Source of the DNA: Gemmatimonadaceae bacterium
GTDB taxonomy: Bacteria > Gemmatimonadota > Gemmatimonadetes > Gemmatimonadales > Gemmatimonadaceae
Assembly: GCA_013813715.1 (NCBI GenBank)
Contig: JACCRF010000093.1
Coordinates: 40,339-104,338, forward strand
Reading direction: 5' to 3'
DNA: 64,000 bases
The translations under genes were made by a program, and so were the position numbers. Below the pieces are notes generated by a model. The model had not been told where the DNA came from. It ran no database searches and saw only the letters and a program-made list of their open reading frames with translations. Below, piece after piece: positions 1-7,986 of the stretch (positions are counted from its first letter, which is position 1; each line of letters opens with the position of its first letter).

Positions 1-582
1 CATCCTCGATTTGACGATCTGACCCGTGTGGTAATCCCGCAGTGCCTTTACATCGATCGCCGACACTGACGCTTCCGTTCCGGTTACGGGAATTCCGTAC
101 GGATGTCCGGTGAATGCGATGCTGTCCGCCAGGTACTCGGCCAGCGCGTCAGGGTCATCGCGACGTTGTCTGATTCCCGAAAGAAGCTGGGATTTGACCA
201 GCTCGACCTCAGCCGGGTCCAACGCCGGCCGCATCAGGCGGTCGGCGAATATCGCCCACGTCGAATCGAAGACTTCCTTCGTCGCGCGAATTCCGAACAT
301 TGTCCAGTCATCCGATGCAGCTGTCTCTATCTCGCTTCCAAGCCGGGACATCTTCCGTCGCAATGTCGTCTTCGGGTACTCCTTCGTTCCCCGATCTGAG
401 ACTTCGAGCAGGAGTGGCTCTATCCCGGCGTTCGCCGCCGTCACCTGTCTTGAGCCACCTAACAGGTAGAGGTTGGCTGCAACAACGTTGTTTGCCGTAC
501 TCTCCCTCAGAATCACCCTCACGCCCTCCACCTCGAAGCTGGAGGTCATCGTGGTGATAGCCATTGCAACCGCGAGCAACAT
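1..582 (-). CDS. M16 peptidase, non-catalytic partner (3' end off window)
   Basis: Partial M16 (pitrilysin) family protein: about 194 codons are visible and the C-terminus lies beyond the left edge. It starts at ATG 582-580, overlapping the TGA of the upstream M16 gene (TGATG), so the two are translationally coupled. A hydrophobic start is followed by the M16 beta-strand pattern (VILRESTANNVVAANLYLLG). Where the zinc motif HxxEH should be, the text reads AGIEPLLLEVSDRG, so it cannot bind zinc in the usual way. M16B proteases often work as a catalytic subunit plus an inactive subunit that contributes substrate-binding residues, and this fits the inactive half. It is probably periplasmic. Family assignment is confident; substrate unknown. 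Confidence 0.85.
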   Translation of the reverse strand, partial: MLLAVAMAITTMTSSFEVEGVRVILRESTANNVVAANLYLLGGSRQVTAANAGIEPLLLEVSDRGTKEYPKTTLRRKMSRLGSEIETAASDDWTMFGIRATKEVFDSTWAIFADRLMRPALDPAEVELVKSQLLSGIRQRRDDPDALAEYLADSIAFTGHPYGIPVTGTEASVSAIDVKALRDYHTGQIVKSRM

Positions 583-1985
583 CAATCAGCCCCTCCGCGG
601 GTGAGCTCGTCGGTCGTGAGTCCAAGCTGCCGTCGAACCTCCGGCGCAACTAGAACGCCAGTGATACGCGGTTTGCCGACTATATACTTGCTTGCATAGG
701 CATGAAGATTGTCGATAGTCTGGCGCGCCATATTATCAACGTAACCCATGTAATACTCGAGGCTCGCGACACTCCACCAGAATCCAAGGGTGTGGGCAAA
801 GCCGGATGCCCGCTCGCGATCGAAGGCGGACGTTACAGCACGGTGCGCCTTCACCGCCTCCAGCTCATCATTGTCGAAGTAGCCGGGATCATCGAACTTG
901 TGAATCTCGGCTTCGAGGGCTGCCCTCGCCCGGCGCAAATTATCGGGCGACGTCTGCCCGCTGATCGTGATTGGTCCGACCTGATTCAACGTGTAGTAGT
1001 TGACTCCCACCGCCTGCCAGAGTCCGCTGTCCACCAGCCGCTGCTGGAACTTCGATCCTGGATCGTTCAGCACGTCAGAGAAAACATCGGCCGCGTAGGT
1101 CGATTTGGCATCCTTCCCGACACTCGGTCCCTGCCACTGCACAAACACTGTCACCGCACCAACGCCTGACTCGACGATCACTCCCTGGTTCTTAGTCAGC
1201 GCGGGGATAGCTGGCACTGGATCGTTGACGAAGGGATCAGTGCCCTTCGCCCAGTTTCCAAGCTCACGCTCTGCAATAGCGAAGACAGAGCCCGGATTGA
1301 CATCCCCAGAGACAATCAGCACAGAATTGTTGGGCACATAGTACTTCCGCTGAATTATCCGCATCTTCTCCGGCGACGTGCTCAGAATGACCTGGCGGTC
1401 GCCGATGATGTTTTTCCGACTGAAGTTGTCCGGGTAGAGAAGCTTGTCCATCTCGCGTGTCAGCTGGAAGAACGGACTCGATTCGTTTCTATCGTATTCG
1501 CCGATCACCACCTGGCGTTCACGCTCGAGTTCGTCCTGGCGGAACATTGGTGCCTTCAGGGCGGCCGCGAGAAACCTCACGGCGGCTCCGACGCTGTCGG
1601 CAGACACGGTCAGATAATAGTTGACCCGTTCTTCGCTGGTGGTGCCGTTGAAAACTGCGCCGAGGTCACCGGCGTGACCGACGAAGGCCTCAGGATCAGG
1701 GTACTTGGAGTTGGAGCGGAAGAACATGTGCTCATACATGTGAGCCAGGCCCGCGAACTCCGGAGTCTGTGTGAACGAGCCATTCTTCACGTTCACTTCG
1801 ACAGTCGCCAGTGGCACGCCATGATTTTCCACCACTATCACTTCGAGGCCGTTGGCAAGCACGCGGCGCTTGATGATCTTTTCGAGCTCTGCGCGCTGCG
1901 CGGAGAGAATGCCAGGCAACAGCAGCACGCCAAGAGCAACGATCAGAGTGGCGAGCCGGGTATGACTGCGATTTCTTTGAGACAT
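582..1985 (-). CDS. M16 family zinc metallopeptidase, catalytic subunit
   Basis: Predicted secreted zinc protease of 467 aa. The chosen start, ATG 1985, gives a clean Sec signal (residues 1-30: basic head, hydrophobic core, LSAQ cut region). An in-frame start at 2051 would add 22 residues ahead of the signal and run into murB, so it is rejected. The HxxEH zinc motif is HMYEH at residues 82-86, and the EYDRNES region downstream probably supplies the third ligand. The second half has the usual M16 C-terminal domain. The inactive partner follows with a TGATG overlap. It is divergent from murB, whose start is only 20 bases away, so both promoters must lie within or very near the coding sequences. 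Substrate unknown. Confidence 0.88.
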   Translation of the reverse strand: MSQRNRSHTRLATLIVALGVLLLPGILSAQRAELEKIIKRRVLANGLEVIVVENHGVPLATVEVNVKNGSFTQTPEFAGLAHMYEHMFFRSNSKYPDPEAFVGHAGDLGAVFNGTTSEERVNYYLTVSADSVGAAVRFLAAALKAPMFRQDELERERQVVIGEYDRNESSPFFQLTREMDKLLYPDNFSRKNIIGDRQVILSTSPEKMRIIQRKYYVPNNSVLIVSGDVNPGSVFAIAERELGNWAKGTDPFVNDPVPAIPALTKNQGVIVESGVGAVTVFVQWQGPSVGKDAKSTYAADVFSDVLNDPGSKFQQRLVDSGLWQAVGVNYYTLNQVGPITISGQTSPDNLRRARAALEAEIHKFDDPGYFDNDELEAVKAHRAVTSAFDRERASGFAHTLGFWWSVASLEYYMGYVDNMARQTIDNLHAYASKYIVGKPRITGVLVAPEVRRQLGLTTDELTRGGAD

Positions 1986-2005
1986 GTGGGTCAACAAGGG
2001 CCTCG

Positions 2006-2941
2006 ATGATTGATGCTTACGCAAAACTAGCTGCTCGGCTGAATGAGTCACAGCTCAGCCATGATGAGCTACTCTCTCCATACACCACATTTCGTATTGG
2101 CGGTCCCGCCGATCTCTTCTATCGCCCCGAGACCGCTCATGACCTCGCCAGTGCCGTCTCTGCCGCGCGTGAGCTCGGTGTGTCGTGGTTCGTTCTTGGA
2201 CTCGGTGCCAACATCCTGATTGGCGACAAAGGTTTTCGCGGACTCGTAATCCGCAATCAGGCGAGTCATTTCCAGTTCTTCGATGACGGAAGGCTCTGGG
2301 TCGAGAGTGGATGTATCGTGGCAGATATCATTCCCGAAGCTGTCGAACGCGGATGGTCCGGCCTCGAGCATTATGTCGGCATCCCAAGCACGATGGGCGG
2401 AGCTGTCTGGCAGAATCTCCATTTCCTCGAGCCCGAGCCGGAGAGAAAGCGCACAATGTTCATCGCCGATGTGTTCGAGTCCTGCGAGCTTCTCACCGAA
2501 GAGGGCGAACAAAGAACCGTCGACAAGAACTATATGGAATTCGGCTACGACACGAGCATTCTGCACAAGCGGCGTGATGTAGCGCTTGCGGTGACCTTCA
2601 GGCTGGAACGTGGGGACACCGCCGCGATGCACCGCATCATGCAGGAGAACCTGAGTTGGCGCGGCGCACGGCATCCGTGGCTCCAGTTTCATCCGAGTGC
2701 CGGCTCCATCTTCAAAAAGATCGAGGGCATGGGGGCAGGACGTCTCATCGACCAGTGCGGGCTGAAAGGCCATCGTAATGGCGGCGCGCAGATTTCTCAC
2801 ATTCACGCCAATATCATGGTGAATCTGGGCAAGGCAACCGCTCGCGATGTCCGGGATCTGATCACCATGGCGCAGGATACGGTAGAAGCGAAGTTCGGTG
2901 TCCGCCTGGAACCCGAAATCGGGTTCGTGGGGGAGTTCTAA
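2006..2941 (+). CDS. murB: UDP-N-acetylenolpyruvoylglucosamine reductase MurB
   Basis: Cytoplasmic FAD enzyme that reduces UDP-GlcNAc-enolpyruvate to UDP-MurNAc with NADPH, an early peptidoglycan step. The 311 aa fit the family. The N-terminal FAD-binding part has TTFRIGGPAD and the VLGLGANILI loop. The substrate side has YVGIPSTMGGAVWQN, and the C-terminal part has PSAGSIFKK (the conserved catalytic Ser region) and a final EPEIGFVGEF carrying the conserved Glu. The AAGGG at 1996-2000 lies five bases before ATG 2006. The stop codon overlaps that of the convergent ABC-F gene by four bases. It is not in a mur cluster; the other wall gene here, ddl, is about 59 kb away. Confidence 0.95.
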   Translation: MIDAYAKLAARLNESQLSHDELLSPYTTFRIGGPADLFYRPETAHDLASAVSAARELGVSWFVLGLGANILIGDKGFRGLVIRNQASHFQFFDDGRLWVESGCIVADIIPEAVERGWSGLEHYVGIPSTMGGAVWQNLHFLEPEPERKRTMFIADVFESCELLTEEGEQRTVDKNYMEFGYDTSILHKRRDVALAVTFRLERGDTAAMHRIMQENLSWRGARHPWLQFHPSAGSIFKKIEGMGAGRLIDQCGLKGHRNGGAQISHIHANIMVNLGKATARDVRDLITMAQDTVEAKFGVRLEPEIGFVGEF

Positions 2942-4896
2942 CGAGCCCCCTGGTGGCTTGCCTCTTCCGCCTTCTGAGTCGCCGACGTCCAATCATTAAG
3001 AGCATCGTCGAGCTTTTTCCTGAGGGCTTCGAGCTCCTTGCCGTTTTCGACCGCCTGGCGTTTGCCATCCACTGTCATATAGAGCTCGGGATCCGCGAGG
3101 GCTGACGTGAGAGTGGCAATGCGGGCCTCGAGGCTGGTGACCTTTCGCTCTGATTCTTCCGCTTTACGCCGCGCATTTCGCCCCACGTCGCGGTTCCGGC
3201 CCCGTTCATCCTCCCTTCGTTTGGTCTTCTGTTTTTCGTGCACCCGCCGCAGTGCTTCCTCCTCCGCGGCGTTCACGGACGCGGCATGAGCGCGCTCCCG
3301 GCTGGTGACTTCCCATTCCTGGAAAGTGCCGGCGAAGTCAGTAATCCGCCGTTCGTGCAACACCCACACCCGATCAACCAGCGCTCGCAACAGCTCCCGG
3401 TCGTGACTCACGAGGATCACTGACCCCTCGTAGTCCCGGAGCGCATCCTCGAGCGCCTCAATCGACTCGACGTCGAGATGATTCGTAGGCTCGTCCAGTA
3501 TCAACAGATTGGCCTTGTCGAGAACTATCATCGCGAGGGCTACCCGAGCTCTTTCGCCGCCGGACATGGTGACCGCACTTCGCTGGACTTCATCACCGGA
3601 GAATCCGAATCGGGCCAGGTGGCTCTGTACCTGCCGTCGCTCCCAAAGTGGACGGAGATCGGCGATGATCTCATAGACTGATCTGTCCATTGGGACCTGA
3701 CTCAGATCTTGCCGGTAATAGGCAGCTTTGATCGAGCCTCCAAGACGGAGCTCCCCTGCCGAGATCTCGAGTGCTCCGACGAGCGTCCGGAGAAGCGTGG
3801 ATTTTCCGGTTCCATTCGGGCCGAGCAGCCCCAGGATATTGCCACGCTTAAGAGCTACAGTGAAGTCTTCGATCAGCGGACGGTCCGGGTATCCGATTGT
3901 CGCATGCTTCGCGACAAGCACCTGGTCGCCACCGCGTTCAGCGACCTCCAACCGAAGTCCCATCGTTCCCTCGGATCCGATCGGAGAGCTGAGGCGAGGA
4001 AGACGGGAGAGAAGTTTTCTTCTCCCCTTGGCCTGTTTTGAATTCTGACCCGCGAGGTTCCGCCTGACGTAGTCCTCCTGACCGGCAACGAATTTCTGCT
4101 GCTTATCGAATGCCCGTTGCTGAGCAAGTCGTTTTTCTTCGCGCTGACGCACAAACGACTCGTAGCCTCCGACGTAAGCGAACGCCGAATCACCTTCGAA
4201 GTGCAGAACATGATCGACGACATTCGCGAGAAAGGCACGGTCGTGGCTGACGAGTGCGATCGTCTTATCGGTGCTCTTGAGGTAGTTCTCGAGCCACAGA
4301 GTAGTATCAAGGTCGAGATGGTTCGTCGGCTCGTCGAGGAGAAGGACTTCGGCAGGACTGACGAGCTGACGGGCCAAGCCGAGCCTTCCTCGCTCACCGC
4401 CGCTGAGCTGCGTAAGTGGGCGCGTCCTCGCTTCGACCGGATCGAAGCCCAGCCCATGAAGGACGGCATCGACACGGGGAGCGAAAGTGTATCCGCCCTC
4501 ACGGTCGAACCGCTCGAGATCACGGTCATACCGGGAAAGCATTGCCGGTGTGGATCCCTCACCCATCTCTCCGATTTTCATGCTCTGGTCAGAGAGCGAC
4601 TGCTCGAGCGCAAGAAGATCGGCGAATTGCCCCGCTGCGACGGCCCATACCGTTTCAGCCGTGCCAAAGTCACGGTGCTGCTCAAGGAGTGACACACGAA
4701 GACCCGGTTGCTTCGAGACGACGCCGAACGTCGGCTGCTGCTGCCCGGTTATCAGTTTGAAGAGCGTGGTTTTTCCAGTGCCGTTCCGGCCAATGATACC
4801 CCACCTTTCGCCTCTCGCGATCGTGAACGTGATATCCTTGAAGAGAGTCGTGGCTCCGAACTGGACGCCGGCGCCCGCAACGGAGATCTGAGTCAA
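2938..4896 (-). CDS. ABC-F family ATPase (Uup/EttA-like)
   Basis: Soluble protein with two ABC ATPase domains and no membrane segment. ABC-F proteins act on the ribosome (elongation, antibiotic protection) or on DNA (Uup). Domain 1 has Walker A GRNGTGKTT, signature LSGGERGR and LLLDEPTNHLDLD. A charged linker follows, then domain 2 with GPNGTGKST, MSGGERAR and LILDEPTNHLDVE. The last about 100 residues are a charged coiled coil, as in Uup. The start is TTG 4896, forming a TTGA overlap with the aminotransferase stop; this matches the 4-bp overlaps of the other operon junctions. An ATG at 4929 would overlap the upstream gene by 37 bases and has no ribosome site. Last gene of the serine operon; its link to serine is unknown. 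Confidence 0.88.
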   Translation of the reverse strand: MTQISVAGAGVQFGATTLFKDITFTIARGERWGIIGRNGTGKTTLFKLITGQQQPTFGVVSKQPGLRVSLLEQHRDFGTAETVWAVAAGQFADLLALEQSLSDQSMKIGEMGEGSTPAMLSRYDRDLERFDREGGYTFAPRVDAVLHGLGFDPVEARTRPLTQLSGGERGRLGLARQLVSPAEVLLLDEPTNHLDLDTTLWLENYLKSTDKTIALVSHDRAFLANVVDHVLHFEGDSAFAYVGGYESFVRQREEKRLAQQRAFDKQQKFVAGQEDYVRRNLAGQNSKQAKGRRKLLSRLPRLSSPIGSEGTMGLRLEVAERGGDQVLVAKHATIGYPDRPLIEDFTVALKRGNILGLLGPNGTGKSTLLRTLVGALEISAGELRLGGSIKAAYYRQDLSQVPMDRSVYEIIADLRPLWERRQVQSHLARFGFSGDEVQRSAVTMSGGERARVALAMIVLDKANLLILDEPTNHLDVESIEALEDALRDYEGSVILVSHDRELLRALVDRVWVLHERRITDFAGTFQEWEVTSRERAHAASVNAAEEEALRRVHEKQKTKRREDERGRNRDVGRNARRKAEESERKVTSLEARIATLTSALADPELYMTVDGKRQAVENGKELEALRKKLDDALNDWTSATQKAEEASHQGAR

Positions 4897-5984
4897 GGAA
4901 CAGCCGCTCTCTCGCACGCATCCAGGCATCGTGCAAGAGTGGAGACAGTGTGGTCTCCCATGTGTCCGATTCTAAACGTGGTGTCGCGAAGCTTCCCATA
5001 TCCGGCGCCGACCCTGATGCCATTCGCTGCAACAGCCGATACGAACGCATCTCCCACCAGACGTGAAGGGAGGCGGATCGTCGATACAGTTGGCGACTGC
5101 GCATCCAGCGGCGCGATCGTCTGCCAGCCGTCTTCTCCGGCGCGCATTCTCGCGAGCCACGCCTGCGTCGCCGATGCCATGTCGGCGTGCCGTCGCCACC
5201 GGTTCGCGATGCCTTCAGCGGTCATCGCTTCGAGCTGCACCTCGAGCCCGTAGAGAAGGGATATGGGAGGAGTGGAAGGTACCTGTCCGTCGCGCACGTA
5301 TTTCTCCAGCTCGACGATATCGAAGTAGACGCCACGTGCCGGGGCCTGTCCGGCTAGTCGAACGAACTCTTCCGATGCGACGGCGATTGCAAGCCCAGGT
5401 GGCAGGGCCAGGGCTTTCTGCGATCCAGTTAGTACATAATCTAACCTCCAATCGTCGAACCTCAGTTCCGTGCCACCCAGGCCGCTGACACTGTCGATCA
5501 GACAAAGTGCGCCGCGCTCGTGCGCAACGTCGGAAATCGTTCTGACCGGATTGAGCGCACCGGTGGAGGTTTCAGAGTGCGCCACCGTAATCGCTCGGTA
5601 CTCACGACGCGAGAGATGGTCATCCAGTGTCTCCGGATCATGAGTTTTCCCCCAACTGACCTCGAACCGGTCGACCTCGCGCCCGCACGCCTCGGCGATC
5701 CGCGCAAAGCGCTCCGAGAAAGCGCCATTCACAAGACAAAGGATCCGACCTGGAGGCGCACAGCGAACCGCTGATTCCATGAATCCGGTCGCGGAGGCCG
5801 CAACGATGTACGCCGGCCGCTGGGTTCCGAAAACGGTTCCGAGGCCACTCTGCAACCGCGTAAAGAGCGCCTCGAACTCCTCGCTCCGATGTGGAATCAT
5901 CGGCTTCGTCATCGCTTCGAGCACCACCCTGCGAACTTCCGTGGGCCCGGGAACGAAGAACGTGCCAAATCCAGTATGTCTCAT
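4893..5984 (-). CDS. Class V aminotransferase, probable phosphoserine transaminase
   Basis: PLP enzyme of the alanine-glyoxylate/serine-pyruvate aminotransferase branch, 363 aa. Landmarks are FVPGPTEV at the N-terminus, the SETSTGALNP region, the DSVSGLGG cofactor Asp, and the Schiff-base lysine in LTGSQKALALPPG. The family also covers serine-pyruvate and serine-glyoxylate transaminases. Here it lies between serB and the ABC-F gene in an operon with serA and no classical serC, so 3-phosphohydroxypyruvate to phosphoserine is the likely reaction. That step is inferred from context; class V enzymes of this branch are known to do it in some archaea and bacteria. ATG 5984 overlaps the serB stop (ATGA). 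Family certain, substrate moderately sure. Confidence 0.82.
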   Translation of the reverse strand: MRHTGFGTFFVPGPTEVRRVVLEAMTKPMIPHRSEEFEALFTRLQSGLGTVFGTQRPAYIVAASATGFMESAVRCAPPGRILCLVNGAFSERFARIAEACGREVDRFEVSWGKTHDPETLDDHLSRREYRAITVAHSETSTGALNPVRTISDVAHERGALCLIDSVSGLGGTELRFDDWRLDYVLTGSQKALALPPGLAIAVASEEFVRLAGQAPARGVYFDIVELEKYVRDGQVPSTPPISLLYGLEVQLEAMTAEGIANRWRRHADMASATQAWLARMRAGEDGWQTIAPLDAQSPTVSTIRLPSRLVGDAFVSAVAANGIRVGAGYGKLRDTTFRIGHMGDHTVSTLARCLDACERAAVP

Positions 5985-6625
5985 CCCAGCACCAGCTCCA
6001 TTAGTTCACTGAACGAATCCACCGCCACATCCGCCTGTTTTACGATCGCTTCACGGCGCACCACGCCCGTGAATGCAACGAAACAATCTACTGCTGCCCT
6101 CATCTCCAGATCGGTGGCGCCATCTCCCACCACCATGGTGGGACGGGGGAGCGACAGCCCTTCAACGACCATCCGCTTGCCGTGCTGGTGGCTGAGCGGC
6201 GTGAGTCGGTCGAAGCCGGCCATCTCTCCGGCCTCGTCGAACGAAATGCCAACCGCGTGGAGATCGCTTCCGGGGATTTCCAGCATCGATGCCAGTGGCA
6301 GGATTGCTTCACGGATTCCACCGCTGACAAGCACGATTCGGATCCCGGCTACCCGGATTGCCCTTATTGCTTCCGGCGCCCCTGGCGATATCGATTTCAG
6401 GTAGGCATCCGCGAGGCGCTCGATGTCATTCCGCGACGGACGGACAGCCGCCAGTCGCAGCTCGAATACCTCATCGAGAATCAGCTTCCCCGACATTGCC
6501 TGATCGGTCAGGCCGGCGACGTACTCAGCGATCGTCCCACCCCGCTGTGCCGCCAGCCAGTCAATCCCTTCGAGCGCGGTGAGGGTGGAATCGACGTCCA
6601 ACACCAACGAACGGATTCCCTTCAC
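5981..6625 (-). CDS. serB: Phosphoserine phosphatase SerB (HAD superfamily)
   Basis: Cytoplasmic Mg2+-dependent phosphatase that removes phosphate from O-phosphoserine, the last step of serine synthesis. HAD motif I is LDVDST (Asp nucleophile near residue 10), followed by the Glu-containing EGIDWLA segment typical of phosphoserine phosphatases. Motif II is VLVSGG and motif IV is VVGDGATDLEM. The start is GTG 6625, which overlaps the preceding gene's TGA as GTGA and gives 214 aa. A longer in-frame start at 6724 would overlap the dehydrogenase gene by about 100 bases and add a non-conserved charged tail. Gene three of the serine operon. Confidence 0.9.
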   Translation of the reverse strand: MKGIRSLVLDVDSTLTALEGIDWLAAQRGGTIAEYVAGLTDQAMSGKLILDEVFELRLAAVRPSRNDIERLADAYLKSISPGAPEAIRAIRVAGIRIVLVSGGIREAILPLASMLEIPGSDLHAVGISFDEAGEMAGFDRLTPLSHQHGKRMVVEGLSLPRPTMVVGDGATDLEMRAAVDCFVAFTGVVRREAIVKQADVAVDSFSELMELVLG

Positions 6626-7986
6626 AGCATGTTTCCGCGTGCCAGGACGTTGTACGGATCCAGCTCGTGCTTTATTGCTCTCATCGCCCCAATCTGAATC
6701 GCGCTCATCTGAAGCCCGACCCATTTGCGCTTCAGCTTCCCGATTCCATGCTCGGCTGCGACCGTTCCACCCATCGCCAGGATTGCCTTGAGCGTTTTTT
6801 CGATTACCCGTTCGATTACTGCCAGCTCGCTGGCGTCGCGCGCGACATAATTCTGATGCGGATGCCCGTTCCCGGCGTGTCCGTAGATCACAGCCTGTCC
6901 GACTCCGGAGCCCGCGGCGATCTGGCGGGCAACTGTCAATGCTTCGCCAAGTCGCCGGTAGGGAACCGCCCAGTCGGTTGATACCTTGCGGCCTCCTGTT
7001 CTGCGGTACATCGCGCCACGTTCATTCATCGTCGCCGGCACTGCGTGACGCAGCCTCCTGGCTTGGCGAAGCTGCGAATCCCCTTCGAAGACCCTCACAT
7101 CCGAGTCGGCTTTGAATCTCTCCGCCAGTTCCATCCATTTCTCGAAGGTGTCAGCATCTTCGAGCCCTTCCTCTTCGACATACACCATCGCCTGCGCGTC
7201 TGGCGCCCAGCCAGGGCGTTCATCAGCCGAACGCGCAATCTCAAATGCGAGCCCGTCGAAATACTCCAAACAGCGCGCGCTGACCGACTGCGATTCCCGT
7301 GCTTCGACAACGAACCCAAGAGCCATCTCTTCGGACGCGAACGGGAATGCGATCCCAAGCGCCTGGCCGGGGTCTGGTATGAGCCCTAACTCGGCCTCGA
7401 GAATGACCCCCAGCGTTCCTTCGCTTCCGATGAACCAGTCAACGGGATCGTGCGCGAAGGCGTAGCCGACGGTGTTTTTCTCCAGGTTCGATCGCCGCAA
7501 CTCGATGATTTCGCCTGACGCCAGCGCAACTTTCAGCGCTCTGATATGAGGCCGTGTCGCCCCGTACCTGAGCGAGCGTGCGCCTGACGCGTTGCAGGCG
7601 ATTGCCCCTCCGACAGTTGATTCGTTCTCGCTCGTCGGATCTGGAGGGAAGAGCATCCCCTCCGCGGCTACCAGGCGCTTCACATCACCGAGTAGCGCCC
7701 CCGCCTCGACACGCATCATCATCTGCGCCTTATCGAAGTCGACGATGCGTGCGAGTCTCCGCAGGGAGAGCAGAATTCCCCCATCGGTAATCGAAGACGC
7801 CGTGGTGCTGGTCTGTGCACCCGCGGGAGTGATACCGGTTTGCTCCAAAGTTGCTTGCTTCAGGAGCTCCACCACTTCTTCTGGCGAATCAGGCCGGGCC
7901 ACCGCATCGGGAAGCATGATCACCCCTGAAGCGTCGCTGCTATAGGCTTCCCTTATTTCCCGATCGATGTTGAGCTCGATGCTCAC
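6622..7986 (-). CDS. FAD-linked 2-hydroxyacid dehydrogenase (GlcD / D-2-hydroxyglutarate dehydrogenase type)
   Basis: Flavoprotein of 454 aa in the FAD_binding_4 / FAD-oxidase_C family (GlcD, D-lactate dehydrogenase, D-2-hydroxyglutarate dehydrogenase). The PCMH-type FAD domain spans about residues 25-215, with TVGGAIACNASGARSLRYG and the IGSEGTLGVI segment. The C-terminal substrate domain carries HAGNGHPHQNY and AAEHGIGKLKRKW. GTG start, overlapping the serA stop (GTGA). Its place between serA and serB suggests it re-oxidises a SerA by-product: in Pseudomonas, SerA reduces 2-oxoglutarate to D-2-hydroxyglutarate and a flavin dehydrogenase recycles it. Glycolate or D-lactate oxidation cannot be excluded from sequence. 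Confidence 0.85.
   Translation of the reverse strand: MSIELNIDREIREAYSSDASGVIMLPDAVARPDSPEEVVELLKQATLEQTGITPAGAQTSTTASSITDGGILLSLRRLARIVDFDKAQMMMRVEAGALLGDVKRLVAAEGMLFPPDPTSENESTVGGAIACNASGARSLRYGATRPHIRALKVALASGEIIELRRSNLEKNTVGYAFAHDPVDWFIGSEGTLGVILEAELGLIPDPGQALGIAFPFASEEMALGFVVEARESQSVSARCLEYFDGLAFEIARSADERPGWAPDAQAMVYVEEEGLEDADTFEKWMELAERFKADSDVRVFEGDSQLRQARRLRHAVPATMNERGAMYRRTGGRKVSTDWAVPYRRLGEALTVARQIAAGSGVGQAVIYGHAGNGHPHQNYVARDASELAVIERVIEKTLKAILAMGGTVAAEHGIGKLKRKWVGLQMSAIQIGAMRAIKHELDPYNVLARGNML

Noticed and set aside
2069..2992. Long minus-strand open frame (307 codons) opposite murB
   Set aside because: It mirrors murB codon positions and has no recognisable domain; murB itself is certain.
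3873..4562. 229-codon open frame inside the ABC-F gene in another frame
   Set aside because: Low-complexity Ser/Arg shadow; the ABC-F frame carries all motifs.
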